From NCBI GenBank assembly GCA_963693315.1, contig OY856187.1, positions 426,677,748-426,741,747 of the forward strand: a stretch of DNA of 64,000 bases, read 5' to 3'. Both the position numbers and the translations under genes were made by a program. Below the pieces are notes generated by a model, which was given only the letters and a program-made list of their open reading frames with translations, did not search any database and was not told the origin of the DNA. The stretch comes from Diogma glabrata. Its lineage: Eukaryota; Arthropoda; Insecta; Diptera; Cylindrotomidae. Positions 1 through 13,209 of the stretch are shown here, piece after piece (position 1 is the stretch's first letter; each line of letters starts with the position of its first letter).

Positions 1-430
1 TTTTATCCATTTTTGAGTAGTGAAATATTTTACGGGATTTGGGAGCGATAGTTTTAAGTAAATCAGTTTTGATAACTAATGAAATTAAATAATGATCAGA
101 ATTTCCAATACTATCTTTCGCGACATCGACCCTCACAATATCTTGTATTGTGGTAAGATAGAGATATAATGAAAACTGATATCACCGCCATTACGGGGAG
201 TGAAATATGGGTTTTTAACAATTTGAAATAGACCCTGAGACGAGGCAAAAATTTCTGCCTGTTTTCCACTATTCTCAAAATCGTCGGTCGATTTGGAAAA
301 TTCCAACTATGATTTGTAGTGGACGTTGAAGTCACTTGTAACGATAGCCTCACAATTAGGGAACTTTGCTCTAATCTAATCCATACAATTTTTGTCAGTA
401 TAAATTAAAAAGGTTTGGGTTACGTTTGTT
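1..430 (-). pseudogene. LINE AP-endonuclease domain fragment
   Basis: Read on the minus strand, this stretch gives pieces of an apurinic-endonuclease-like domain of a non-LTR retrotransposon. A DFNVHYKS segment lies near 330-310, and a segment GNSDHYLISLVIK near 110-60 matches the conserved SDH block at the end of the domain. The reading frame is broken: a TAG follows DFNVHYKS, and the later blocks lie in other frames. The domain would nick target DNA before reverse transcription. The fragment runs off the left edge of the window, so its RT part is not visible. No poly(A) tail or target duplication can be seen. The family is recognised from motif order only; the clade (Jockey, I or CR1-like) is not resolved. 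Confidence 0.55.
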
Positions 431-819
431 GGGGAACCGATATAAAGCTATTGTAAAAAAAGTAATTTCTGGAAGACATATCTTTAAAAACATTGTATTG
501 GAGCCACCACCCAGTAGATAAAATTTTGAAAGCGTGTATACGCAACACTCTAATGAATGAATGCGCATACGCCCTGATGGAGTTTGAAAGCTGATTCAAG
601 CCAATATTGGGGAATTAAGCGAAGATGATGTTGCATGTGGTTATGGTTTAGCGATCCACAGATGTTATTGAAACATGTATTTTAAAATTTGTTTTTGATT
701 CATATATGTGTTGTCCCTGAAAATACCGTGGACATGCCGCTTTATGGGCGGGTAGATTGCGCATATTTGCTTTACCACTTGCAGACTTATATCGTTTCTG
801 TTGTACTGCCATATATTTA
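431..819. other. Unassigned AT-rich sequence
   Basis: No gene or repeat boundary is recognised between the LINE remnant and repeat D. A 104-codon open frame on the minus strand (665-979) has no recognisable motif and runs into repeat D. Confidence 0.4.
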
Positions 820-1252
820 TCAAAAGACTTTTTTTTTTTAATGTTTTTATTAAAGAATGGATAACTAAGAAAATCTTATCAAACAATAAAATATGACATA
901 TGCCAAAATAAGACGAAGAAATAATAAGAAAATAATAAGTGAAAAACAAATTGTGAGAAATTTGCAGAAAACAAAACAAAACTAATTGCCAATAATCCAG
1001 CTGATGCAGCGCACCCCAGACGCACCGCTCACCACATCAATTGAGGCAATTGAAGCGGTTTTACTGCAGAACGCTGCCTAACTAGGACAGGCAGTGCTGC
1101 CGTTGAGTTAAAGTTCATCCGCCAGCACCCTTAGATATCATCTTGACTAATGATGTCTCCTGCCATTGCCACTGGTATGCGATATCTCACGCTAAACTCA
1201 TATGTCAATAGCAGGGACTGGAGTACGTGGAATAGTCAGACCCGTAGATCAA
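820..1252 (-). repeat. Dispersed repeat D, copy 1
   Basis: The reverse complement matches sequence at 59323-59796 and 63314-63568. Shared blocks are GATCTACGGGT near the start, ACTCCAGTCCCTGCTATTG, GTGAGATATC, GGCGGATGAAC, GGATTATTGGCAATTA and a tail TTATCCATTCTTTAA. The part around 1010-1090 is more GC-rich than in the other copies and does not match them. There is no open frame. The family is unclassified. Confidence 0.65.
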
Positions 1253-1432
1253 CACTGATCATAATGGATCAAAATCAACCCCCTCCTGCGAGAAAAAAGC
1301 TATTGGTATAACTTTTATTAACCTACCATTTCTAGTTTAGGAAATATGAGCTCTACAATTGTGGAATCTATTTTTATTATCCCACTAACTTCCATTTCCA
1401 CCAATAAATCCTTTTTAAATTATCTCAAAAGC
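1253..1432. other. Sequence flanking the first gap
   Basis: This is 180 bp of unassigned sequence between repeat D and a 200-N gap. No motif is recognised. Confidence 0.3.
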
Positions 1433-1632
1433 NNNNNNNNNNNNNNNNNNNNNNNNNNNNNNNNNNNNNNNNNNNNNNNNNNNNNNNNNNNNNNNNNNNN
1501 NNNNNNNNNNNNNNNNNNNNNNNNNNNNNNNNNNNNNNNNNNNNNNNNNNNNNNNNNNNNNNNNNNNNNNNNNNNNNNNNNNNNNNNNNNNNNNNNNNNN
1601 NNNNNNNNNNNNNNNNNNNNNNNNNNNNNNNN
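1433..1632. other. Assembly gap, 200 N
   Basis: Exactly 200 N. The fixed size, the same as at 61633-61832, suggests a scaffolding gap of unknown true length. It lies inside or beside an inverted piece of PLE1. Confidence 0.95.
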
Positions 1633-1688
1633 GAAAAAGGTGGTTTGAAGTTCATATCATTTAAAACATTTTCTTCAACATATTCCAT
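1633..1688 (-). repeat. Inverted fragment of PLE1 RT
   Basis: This 56-bp stretch is the reverse complement of PLE1 at about 2305-2361, encoding the RT segment that begins MEYVEENVLNDMNF, with at most a small indel. It meets the direct PLE1 copy head-to-head near 1690 and is cut by the gap on its left. Confidence 0.8.
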
Positions 1689-1689
1689 A

Positions 1690-2616
1690 CAAACATTGTT
1701 ACAAGATGATACAACTTATTTGAAAATTTCTAAAGTACCAACTTCCAGTATTCAAAAACATCTCAATAAAATGGTAATGACTTGGGAAACTGAAGAACGA
1801 ATATCTGTACATGAAGGAAAGTGGTTGAGGTCTTATTATGGGGTCCCTGCTAGTTTATAGGGTTTACCTAAAGTTCATAAGTCTGGTACACCTCTTCGTC
1901 CAATTGTGAGTTCTATTGGAACACCGCTTTACAATCTGTCATCGTTTTTGTCTAATATTTTAAATAAATTTGTGGGAAGAACTAACACGTTTATCAAAAA
2001 TGCAGAAGATCTGAAAGAAAAATTAGGTGAATATCAACTTCCTGATGACTACATTTTGATTTCTTTAGATGTCGTGTCTTTATTTACAAACGTTGACAGT
2101 AATCTTGTTGTTCAAATTGTAAAACAAAACTGGATGGAAATCAAAAAATTGAACAAACTTAAATTAACAAAGTTACAATTTATCGAAGGATTAGAAATGG
2201 TTTTGAAAAATTTTGAATTCACATATAATCAACAAGCATATAAGCAAATTTTTGGTAGTCCAATGGGCTCACCTGTTAGTCCATCTTGTGCTAATTTGAT
2301 AATGGAATATGTTGAAGAAAATGTTTTAAATGATATGAACTTCAAACCACCCTTTTTCTTTAGGTATGTGGATGACATTCTAACTGCTTGTCCCAAAGAC
2401 AAAGTACAAGAATTTCTCAATAAATTTAATAATTTTAACAACAATATCCAGTTCACGCTTGAAACAGAAATTGATTGCTGCCTACCATTTTTAGATCTGA
2501 TGATACATCGGCAAAGTAATGGAAAATTAATAACTGATTGGTTCCATAAAAAAACATCGTCTGGTAGATATTTGAACTTTAATTCATGGCTACCACAATC
2601 TTATAAGAGAAACACC
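1690..2616 (+). pseudogene. PLE1 reverse transcriptase, first part
   Basis: This is the RT of a Penelope-like element, which copies element RNA into DNA. Visible blocks in order are an entry segment with DDTTYLKI, GLPKVHK followed by LRPIVSSIGTPLYNLS, the catalytic block ISLDVVSLFTNV, GSPMGSPVSP, and the active-site RYVDD near 2363-2377. The N-terminal part of a full PLE protein is absent because the copy is cut at about 1690 against an inverted fragment. One in-frame TAG at 1858-1860 sits immediately before GLPKVHK. The frame is otherwise open until gypsy element G1 enters after codon ACC at 2616. The protein resumes at 8112, once the duplicated CACC is discounted. Confidence 0.9.
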
Positions 2617-3000
2617 TGTAATTGCCGCTGTGATGATATCTAATAATTTCAATAAATTCACAACACCAATATTTGGCAATTAACTTTTAATAGAAACTTA
2701 AACACTTTGGTTTATATTTTTTAAACTTTTTATAATTGCTTGGATTTATTTCACAACAAATGATTTTATAGAAAAATGGATTTATTTTACAACAAATGAG
2801 TTGTGGACAACTCGAATAGTGTAATAATTAATAATTGAATATTTAAAATATAATTATATAAAACAAAATTATGTTTAAAGTAAACGGGTTGTCCCGTTAT
2901 ATCAACTTGATTTTTTATGATTTACCATACTAAGTTGAATTGATTAAAAATATAGTAGGACCATGGTGATTATTTATTCAGTTTATTTTTGGTTCCAACA
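2617..3000 (-). repeat. G1 3' LTR
   Basis: This 384-bp LTR, on the left in window coordinates, matches 7724-8107 with no difference noticed. A purine-rich stretch (GTGGGGTGAGTGA on the minus strand, 3001-3013) lies directly beside it, where a polypurine tract is expected. Confidence 0.93.
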
Positions 3001-3030
3001 TCACTCACCCCACAGTAAAAATCTTAATTT

Positions 3031-6000
3031 TCAAAACCGAACCCTTCGATTCCTGGGACTTGCAGACGAAACGGTTTTCAGAACATCATCCGTCATGTAT
3101 GCCGGTTTTAGTCTATCGATTGATATAGACATGGATTTTCCGTTCATGTCTATAACGAAATATTTACGTAGTCTTTTTAAAACCTTAAAGGGTCCCTCAT
3201 ACGGTGGAGTTAATCCCGTTTTAACTCGGTCTACTCTAACAAAAACGTAGTCACAATCTGTTAAATCCTTGGGGATGTAGATATTGATTTGAGTGGGGTG
3301 TCGTGTATTCTGTGGTATGATGTTTCTCATCGAGCGTCTTAATTGATCCACTAGGGAAACAGGATCCGTTGATGTCTTAGAGGGAGAATGAAGCAAAAAT
3401 TCACCAGGAACCTTTAGTGCCTGACCGTAAACGAGGTCGGCTGGAGTGCACCCGAGGTCAGTTTTGACCGATGAACGTATACCGAGAAGAATTAATGGAA
3501 GTTCTGTGCTCCAATTCAAACTTTGTTCTCTGGCGTAGAGGGAAGCTTTTAGGTGACGATGGAAACGTTCCACCATACCATTCGCCTGTGGATGATAGGT
3601 GGTAGTCCGTAACCTGTGTGAACCCAACAACTTGTTTAGTTCTTGAAAAAGATTACTTTCAAACTGTGTTCCTTGATCAGTCGTAATCTCCATTGGAACA
3701 CCAAACCTAGCAACATATTGATCAATGAACGCTCGCACTATCGTAGATGTTCGCATATCCACTAGCGGAATAGCTTCAGGCCATCTCGTAAACCTATCAA
3801 TTATGGTCAATATACATGTGTAACCATTGGACGGTGGTAATGGTCCGACGAGATCCATATGGATATGCTCGAATCTTCCAGCTGGAATGTCGAAACGACC
3901 AATTTCAGAACGCGTGTGGCGTGGCACTTTTGCTTTCTGGCAGGCGAGACATGATTTCGACCAATACCCCGTATCCAGATTCATGGAAGGCCAGAAATAT
4001 TTCGTCGAGACCAGCTTACGAGAGGCACGTACTCCTAGATGTGATAAATCGTGAAGTTTCTGGAATACTTGGAAACGCAATTCAGAAGGAATATATGGTC
4101 TATTCGTTCCTGAAGAGATCTCACACCATATTTTAAAATTGGAGGCGGAATCGTCTATAAGTTCAAACTTCAGTTTGGAATTAGGTTGTGAGTTGAGGAG
4201 TGATTTCAATTCATCATCATTCTCTTGAAGCGAAAACAAATTCTCCATATTAATCCCTGTGTGATAAATCTGAGATACTTCATCTGGTCTGGATAAAGCA
4301 TCTGCCACCACGTTACTTACACCTTTTATGTAACGAATGTCTGAAGTGAACTGCGAGATGTAGTCTAACTGACGAGATTGTCGAGGACTACGTTCTGATT
4401 TAGACGAAATAGCAGTAGTCAGTGGTTTGTGGTCAGTAAGGATTGCAAATTCTCTGCCTTCAACGAAATATCGAAAGTGCTTGATAGCACAGTAGATTGC
4501 AAGTAATTCGCGATCGAAAGCAGAGTATTTGTATTCAGGAGGGGTAAGTTTTTTGGAAAAGAAACCCAATGGTTCCCAACATCTGTTGTTATATTGCTCC
4601 AAAACGGCGAAATGCGAAATTCACCATTCTCCAAGGGATGTGCGAGAAGTGTAATAGAAGTCAGGGCAGCTTTGGTTTTATCCATAGCCACCTGGCATTC
4701 TAGTGACCACAAAAATGGTATCTTCTTGCCTTTTTTTTGTGTAACAATGAAATTTGGGAATGTAGTGGAGCAAGATATTCAGCCAAGTGAGGAATGAATC
4801 GGTGATAGTAATTGACCATACCGATAAAGCGCTGCACTTGTCTGACAGATGTTGGTCGGGGGAAGTTGTCTATAGCCATGATTCTTTCTTTAGATGGTTG
4901 AATTCCATCTTTTGAAATTTCATGACTTAGAAAGTTAATCGAAGTTGCACCGCACACACACTTCGAAGTTTTTAGAACGATTCCGAAATCCGTGAGACGT
5001 TGGAAGAGAATACGAAGGTGTTCGATATGTTCGGACTCAGATCGACTTGCCACCAATATATCGTCGATGTATGCGAAAACAAAATGCAACCCCTTTGTGA
5101 CTTCATCCATGAAACGCTGGAAGGTCTGTGTTGCATCTCGCAGACCATAAGGCATTCTCATGAACTCAAAAAGTCCAAAAGGAGTTGTGATGGCAGTTTT
5201 AGATACATCTTCAGCAGCGACAGGTATTTGGTGGTAGGCTCGAACCAGGTCTACCTTTGAAAAGATAGTGCAACCTTGTAAATGCAAGGAAAAATTGTGG
5301 ATATGTGGGAGCGGATACCGATCTGGTACTGTCACTTCGTTCAATCTCCTGTAATCCCCGCAAGGACGCCAGTCGTTGCTGTCACGTTTAGGTACTAAAT
5401 GTAGAGGCGAAGAAACGGGTGATGCCGATTGTTTGCACAACCCTAATGATGACATATACTCAAATTCGCTCCTTGCTATTCTGTGTTTTTGGGGGTTCAA
5501 ACGACGGTAACGTGCAAATGGAAGCTGTCCCTTCGTCACAATTCGATGCACTACATTGTGTTTAATAGGTAAATCGTATCTAGGTTCCTGTGTAAGGCTT
5601 GGATATGAAAGAAGAAGTGCTCCATACGGCCCGTTGACGGTAAATAATCGAGGAGTTGGTGAAGAATCGGCTGAATCCATCACGTTGACCACTAAAGATG
5701 TATTCGAGTCAAGCAACCGCTTATTTCCTAAGTCCACTATGATTCCAAATTTTGTCAAAAAATCAGCATCTATAATAGGCCTGGTTACTGACGCGACAAT
5801 GAATGCGTGGCGGAAGTCACGGCGAAAACCTAGATCGATGCAGAGTAATCTAACACCGTAAGTTATGATTTCTGAACCATTTGCAGCGTAGATAATATTG
5901 CATGAATCTCGAGATTTATCTTTAAAGAGAGCAGAAGGAACTACTGAAACATCAGCTCCAGTATCTATGAGGAACGTAAGTTTTGTTTTGGGGCATTTAA

Positions 6001-6067
6001 CAAATAAACGACGATTTTGTTGCGTCCCATTGTCCGTCGCGATAACGCAGGGACGACTTAGTTTCCC
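3031..6067 (-). pseudogene. pol: G1 pol: protease, RT, RNase H, integrase (broken)
   Basis: The polyprotein starts in the -1 frame at the heptamer at 6061-6067. Protease has LIDTGAD near 5951-5971. RT (4700-5758) has [10 protein letters not shown] as its YXDD block. RNase H has YSAFDRELLAIYCAIKHF and ILTDHKPL. Integrase has an HHCC finger (ending CLACQKAK), MDLVGPLPP, TDQGTQFES and HPQANGMVERFHRHL, followed by a YEGPF module near the C-terminus. Two breaks are visible. One is a frame change near 4730 at an A8 run on the coding strand. The second, near 4615, is a frame change with loss of the segment expected to hold the first RNase H aspartate (the TDAS block). The final frame, 3031-4602, is open for 523 codons. 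Confidence 0.9.
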
Positions 6068-6954
6068 GACCTATCATCGAGTTTGTCATCGTGTTTCAAA
6101 GAGGACTTATTGAAAGAGCATTTACCATGGCAACGTCTGGCATCCATGCCAAAACGAAAATGATAGTAGCATAAAACCGACTTTTTAGGTGCATTGCGTG
6201 AGAAAGACTTCGAATGTGATCGGCTTCTAGAACGGTTCTGCGAAGTACTCCATCTTGAACGAGAACGATTAAATTGTCGCTGAAGTTCGTTGATTGCTAT
6301 AGCAAGGCTTTCAAGGGTCACGGGACCTTTCGAATCATCTTTTTCTGATATGGTGGCACTATAAATCGATGATGTAGATGGACGGTTGTATTCCCAAATT
6401 TTATCGGCTAGTGTTAGAAGTTTATCAATTGGTTCGGTCTCTTGAACCACTACGATGGATCGAACAGAATCCGTTAGTCGTTGAAGCCAAAGAGTTTTTA
6501 GTAGATCATCATTCACAGACTTAGAAGATCCAGCACGAGACAACAATCGCCTATAAAATGTTGATGGTGTTTGGTCTCCCATGGTTGTTGAACCTATCAG
6601 TTGTTCAATACGACGTGTTTCTGAAAGGCTGAGTCTGTTGATAATTTCTGATTTTAACTTGTTAAATTTTTCAAATTCAGGCGGGTTCCGAATTACGTCA
6701 GACACGGTCGCGATGATATCCGTAGGTAGTGACGCGGTCGTAAACAAAAATCGTTGTTGGTCAGATGTGATTCGCTTTGCACTGAAAACCGCTTCTGCCT
6801 GTACGAACCATAAATCTGGCATTTCGTGCCAAAACGGTGGAAGGCTAATATGTACATTTGAATCGATATTGGAACCAGATTGTGGTGTGGATATAGAAAC
6901 AGAAGGAGTGGAAGACGTATCTCTAGTTTCCTCCTTTTTGTTTGGATCGACCAT
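6058..6954 (-). CDS. gag: G1 gag
   Basis: This is the structural polyprotein of G1, 298 codons, and it would form the particle and package element RNA. The start ATG at 6952-6954 opens [12 protein letters not shown]. The middle has a retrotransposon-gag-like helical region (roughly residues 30-190), followed by an SR-rich basic stretch ([12 protein letters not shown]). The C-terminal motif [18 protein letters not shown] spaces as CX2HX9CX3C. It replaces the usual CCHC knuckle and is typical of CsRn1-type elements. The stop abuts the slippery heptamer that gives access to pol. The frame is intact. Confidence 0.87.
   Translation of the reverse strand: MVDPNKKEETRDTSSTPSVSISTPQSGSNIDSNVHISLPPFWHEMPDLWFVQAEAVFSAKRITSDQQRFLFTTASLPTDIIATVSDVIRNPPEFEKFNKLKSEIINRLSLSETRRIEQLIGSTTMGDQTPSTFYRRLLSRAGSSKSVNDDLLKTLWLQRLTDSVRSIVVVQETEPIDKLLTLADKIWEYNRPSTSSIYSATISEKDDSKGPVTLESLAIAINELQRQFNRSRSRWSTSQNRSRSRSHSKSFSRNAPKKSVLCYYHFRFGMDARRCHGKCSFNKSSLKHDDKLDDRSGN
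6061..6067 (-). promoter_or_regulatory. G1 gag-pol -1 frameshift heptamer
   Basis: On the coding strand the sequence is G GGA AAC directly before the gag stop TAA (6058-6060). This fits the X_XXY_YYZ slippery pattern. The -1 frame is open from here into the protease. No downstream pseudoknot was tested. Confidence 0.7.
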
Positions 6955-7723
6955 TTTAATGATTTAATACACCACAAATCTAAATTAAAACAACCCGAAT
7001 GTTAAAAAAATTAAACGAACTAAAGGAAAACCTAAATGTTTTTAAAATACTGTACAAATTTTTAAATTTTATCACCAATAATCAATCAAAGAAAACAAAA
7101 ATGCTTTTTTTATGTATCCCACCCGAACAAGGTAAGAGAATTAAATTGTAAGGAATAAAATAATCACTGCACAGAACAATTCAAAATAGAATGAAAAAAA
7201 TAATCTAAAAAATTTCAACTTAGCTTATAATTAATCCTGTTCTCTAACGACGACCTCTAAAATGCAGTTGGACTTTCTTTGTTGAATAGTTAGATTTCCG
7301 TGGTTGAATTCTCTTGATGATGTATGTGTGTGTTGCGATGACTTGTTTTCCGTTATTTAATTGCAGTTTGATAAATTTGTTTAATGAATAACTGAATATG
7401 TTATTATAAATATCCATAAATTAATCTCCAAAACTTTGTTGTCAAACAGCTTGAATTATGTACACGGTTGCTGTACTTATAGCTGTAAATGTTGGTTACA
7501 GTTGTTGATTGGTACTGTTGTACTGTTGTACCGTTGTTGATATAATTTTTCAGCTCTGGAAAAGTAGTTTTCCAAAGTAATTTGGCCTTTTTAAGAAAAT
7601 ATTTTGGAACTTACCCTTTACCTGGTACGATTAATGAAAATCGCACCAGGTTTCCGAATAACAAGGCGTCTTTTCTTTAAGGGCAGAAGGCTGCAGATTA
7701 TGTCCAAGTCGGCTGGTCACCAA
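6955..7723 (-). other. G1 untranslated leader and primer binding site
   Basis: This 769-bp region between gag and the 5' LTR has no recognisable coding. The primer binding site begins TGGTGACC on the minus strand at 7722, one base from the LTR. It continues in a way that partly matches the tRNA-Trp-type site known for CsRn1 and Kabuki. Confidence 0.65.
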
Positions 7724-8107
7724 TGTAATTGCCGCTGTGATGATATCTAATAATTTCAATAAATTCACAACACCAATATTTGGCAATTAACTTTTAATAG
7801 AAACTTAAACACTTTGGTTTATATTTTTTAAACTTTTTATAATTGCTTGGATTTATTTCACAACAAATGATTTTATAGAAAAATGGATTTATTTTACAAC
7901 AAATGAGTTGTGGACAACTCGAATAGTGTAATAATTAATAATTGAATATTTAAAATATAATTATATAAAACAAAATTATGTTTAAAGTAAACGGGTTGTC
8001 CCGTTATATCAACTTGATTTTTTATGATTTACCATACTAAGTTGAATTGATTAAAAATATAGTAGGACCATGGTGATTATTTATTCAGTTTATTTTTGGT
8101 TCCAACA
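7724..8107 (-). repeat. G1 5' LTR
   Basis: This is the 384-bp upstream LTR of G1. It would carry the element's promoter; no TATA box was assigned. It ends next to the CACC duplication at 8108-8111. Confidence 0.93.
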
Positions 8108-8780
8108 CACCGTTACACTTATGGTTAAAAAAATTTTGAGCCTTTCTGATCCAAAATTTCATAACAAAAATTTTAATTTACTTTTTAAAACTCTTCAAAA
8201 AAATAACTACCCAGAGAATTTTATACGTAAATTAGTAAATCAACAAATTTATAGTAATGAAAATATTGTCTTGGAAAAATCAACATTGAAGAATAACAAG
8301 AAAATTTACATGACTATACCTTATGTCAAAAGTCTTTTCGAACAAATAAAACACTTGTTGAAAAACTTTAACTTTGAAGTTGTAGGAACATCTCATAATA
8401 GTTTATATAATACTATTTTTTCAAAATTAAAAGATAAAATACCAATGAATATTGAATCCAATTTAGTGTATCAAGCAGATTGTGGATGTGGTAAATCGTA
8501 CATTGGCCAAACACAACAATATCTGGGAAAACGTATAAAACAACATTTAAACGACGCCAAAAAACATAATAATGACAATATGAGTGCATTATCTAACCAC
8601 AAAAGAAGCTGCCGTACAAATCTACCCCTGCAAAATTTTAAAATTTTGGATAAAGAAAAAAATTTAAATAAGCGAAGAATTTTAGAAATGATTCGTATCA
8701 AACAACATAATAATTGTATGAATATACAAACTGATACGGATTTTCTTCATAATACATACGATTTTGTTCTACAAAATTAA
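8108..8780 (+). pseudogene. PLE1 C-terminal part with GIY-YIG endonuclease
   Basis: This is the continuation of PLE1 after G1. Once the duplicated CACC is discounted, the frame runs straight on from 2616, so G1 is the only break between the two halves. The segment CGCGKSYIGQTQQYLGKRI (about 8482-8540) is the GIY-YIG endonuclease core of Penelope-like proteins, which cuts target DNA. A CCH-type pattern is likely in the region around it. The start codon seen at 8070 lies inside the G1 LTR and is not the native start. The frame ends with TAA at 8778-8780. The 3' region with a ribozyme fold follows. Confidence 0.9.
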
Positions 8781-9905
<1,125 letters not shown>

Positions 9906-10038
9906 ATATTATCAAGCTTTCTTTTCGTTTTCTCACCTCTAAGGCTATTGTTTGAGTAATTTAATTTAAGTAATTTAATTTAACTAACTAACTAATGGTT
10001 CAAATAGCATTCTTCAGTTGGATTTACGCATAATATTT

Positions 10039-10912
10039 TTAGCAATAAATCTTTATAGTTGTCAATGGATGATACATATATTTTGATGATACATACAAAC
10101 ACATACAGAATGTGTACCAAGCTAAAATACATTCTTTAGGGCGTAGTATTGCAAATTTAGAAAAACCAACTTTAATTTCAGGATATTTTTCTTTAAAAAT
10201 TTGAAATCCTTCTTTTAAATTGAAAAGCAAAAGTCTGCGTTGCTTTGATATAGTTAAACTATTCTCAGTAGTTCTTACACAATCCCGTTTACCAGGACAA
10301 ACCCGACTATTCTCATCGTCCAAATAAAAAGATTGTATTATTTTAACTGTTTCTTCACTCAGTGTTATTGATCCTAATTTCTTTGAAGAAGTCACTAAAA
10401 CACCTCTTTCTTTAATTAATAATTAACTTCTTCTCGCCATATAAAGCAGTAAGAATCAAATATTTTTCCGAATTGCTGGTTGTTGTTCGCATTTTATCTT
10501 TCAATTGCTGAATTATTTGTCCTTCATCATTCTCTTCACTGTAATCACTTTCATTTGACTGTTGAAATATTTTTGAAGCAATGACCTGCGTTACGGTTTC
10601 CAATTTTCTCTTTTTATATGTTTTACTCCTTAACCGTCTGTTTGAAATAGGACTTTTTCCTAACAAAGCAATGGTTGCGTTTTAACTGCCATTAGATTTA
10701 TTCAAGTCAAATTCAAATTCATTTATACCTATACTTCGATTTGTTGACTCAGAGCATGTCGAATTTGTTTCTTTTTCTTCACATTGTGAAGTTGATGGTC
10801 CTAGATCAGGTTGATTTTCTATTGCAGCTGTTCGAATTCTTGTTTTCTTAATTAATAAAAGTTCACTATCACTATCTATAATAAGTTGTAATAATTGGGC
10901 ATGTTCCAACAA
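10039..10912 (-). pseudogene. Degenerate transposon protein (unclassified family)
   Basis: Three minus-strand segments appear to come from one gene. The first (10682-10912) is acidic and serine-rich. It ends at a TAA (10682-10684) and the same frame continues to 10412, with a basic stretch (RRLRSKTYKKRKLE). The third segment (10039-10395) is in another frame and carries FYLDDENSRVCPGKRDCV, KQRRLLLFNLKEGF and VGFSKFAILRPKECIL. From memory, this series of blocks (PGK-D, RLLL-NLKE, GFSKFA-LRPK-C) occurs in multicopy uncharacterised proteins of arthropods and other animals. A linker between segments two and three is missing. The catalytic domain is not identified. Its position between long TIRs argues for a transposase-related role. 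Confidence 0.6.
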
Positions 10913-11117
10913 TTTGGCCGAAACTTTAAACGTTTTTACTTTTTTAGAATGTTAATTTAACTTAAATGGATTGGAGCAATATTTTCGCATTTTAATATGT
11001 TACTTCTTTCTGAACTATTTATTGAGAATCAAAGAAAAGTAGATAAACTTTTCACAAAAATTGCTGGAGAAAATGAAATAGATATATGGATTTGGTAAAA
11101 TCTCTTTCTTTCAAATT

Positions 11118-12198
<1,081 letters not shown>

Positions 12199-12200
12199 AA

Positions 12201-13193
12201 ATGACGTTATTATTAAGTGATACAAATACTTATAAAAAAATTCAAAAATCGAGAAACTCTATTTTGCAAAAAAGAGCGAATGACTTAATAGAAATATGGA
12301 TATCTGAAGGACGTATTACCACTGAAATCGGTAAGAGCATTAAAATAAATAATAGCGTAATTTCCAAAATGTACGGTTTAATAAAGATTCATAAAAATAA
12401 TAACATTAGACCAATTTTAAGCTGTATTGGGTCTCCTTTATATAATCTTTCTAAATTTCTTAGTAATTTGATTAAGTTTTCGGTTGGTAAAAAAGATAGT
12501 AATATAAAAAATTCAGAAGATTTTATTATGAAAATTAGTGACGTAAAATTACCTCCTGATTTTGTTTTAATATCTTTGGATGTGGTGTCTCTATTTACAA
12601 ATGTTGATGTTGGTTTAACAAAAAAGCTGATTGAAAAAAATTGGAAAATTATCAAAAGAAATTGTAAAACGAAAATTTTAAAAGATCAATTCCTAGAAGC
12701 TTTGGATTTAGTGCTAAATAATAATGAATTCAGTTTCAATAATGAAACTTACATTCAAACTTTTGGTTGCCCAATGGGTTCACCTATCAGTCCAGTTTTA
12801 GCTAACTATCTCATGGATTTTATCGAAGATGAAGTTTTAAAAAATCTTGATTTTGAACTAAAATTTTACTATCGTTATGTTGATGATATTTTTACTGCTG
12901 TACATAAAGATAATGTGACTAAACTTTTGGACGTTTTCAACAGCTGCAATCATCATATTAAATTTACTTTTGAGCTAGAAAAGAATCAAACATTACCTTT
13001 CCTAGATGTTAATGTAATACATCAAACAAACGGAGATTTAATAACAGATATTTATAAAAAACCAACATGGTCCGGAAGATATCTAAATTTTAACTCACAT
13101 TTACCAACTACTTATAAACGTAACACTGTTCATATTTTGGTTCAAAAAATAAAAAATATTTCACATTCTACATTGATACAAAAAAAATCTTAA
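12201..13193 (+). pseudogene. PLE2 reverse transcriptase
   Basis: The RT domain of PLE2 is open for 330 codons. Blocks in order are LLLSDTNTYKKI, YGLIKIHK with RPILSCIGSPLYNLS, ISLDVVSLFTNV, GCPMGSPISPVLANYLMDF, and active-site YRYVDDIFTA near 12870-12900, then LPFLDVNVIHQTNGDLITDI. The N-terminal region of a full PLE protein is missing because the inverted left arm joins just upstream, so the ATG at 12201 is probably not a native start. Near 13180 an A8 run appears to hold one extra A and shifts the frame into the endonuclease part at 13210. That could be a real mutation or a homopolymer sequencing error. Confidence 0.9.
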
Positions 13194-13209
13194 CCAACTT
13201 CGTCATATT

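Larger units (their letters stand above)
2617..8107 (-). mobile_element. G1: Ty3/gypsy LTR retrotransposon, CsRn1-like
   Basis: This 5.5-kb element lies in minus orientation inside PLE1. Its 384-bp LTRs (2617-3000 and 7724-8107) look identical by eye and have TG...CA ends on both strands. The 4-bp CACC is duplicated at 2613-2616 and 8108-8111. Inside are a leader (6955-7723), gag (6058-6954) and a pol region with protease, RT, RNase H and integrase in gypsy order (3031-6067). A CHCC-type gag motif and a primer site starting TGGTGACC fit the CsRn1/Kabuki group of Ty3/gypsy elements. Pol is damaged, so this copy is not autonomous despite its recent arrival. Confidence 0.92.

Noticed and set aside
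1346..1688. Open frames across the N run (also 61524-61896)
   Set aside because: They are open only because N cannot form stops. The real parts are assigned to PLE1, Helitron and repeat D.
2963..3250. 95-codon frame starting in the G1 LTR
   Set aside because: Starts in the LTR and continues antisense to integrase; the apparent start is shared with 8070 because the LTRs are identical.
3816..6967. Plus-strand frames opposite G1 pol and gag
   Set aside because: Antisense shadows, without domain signal.
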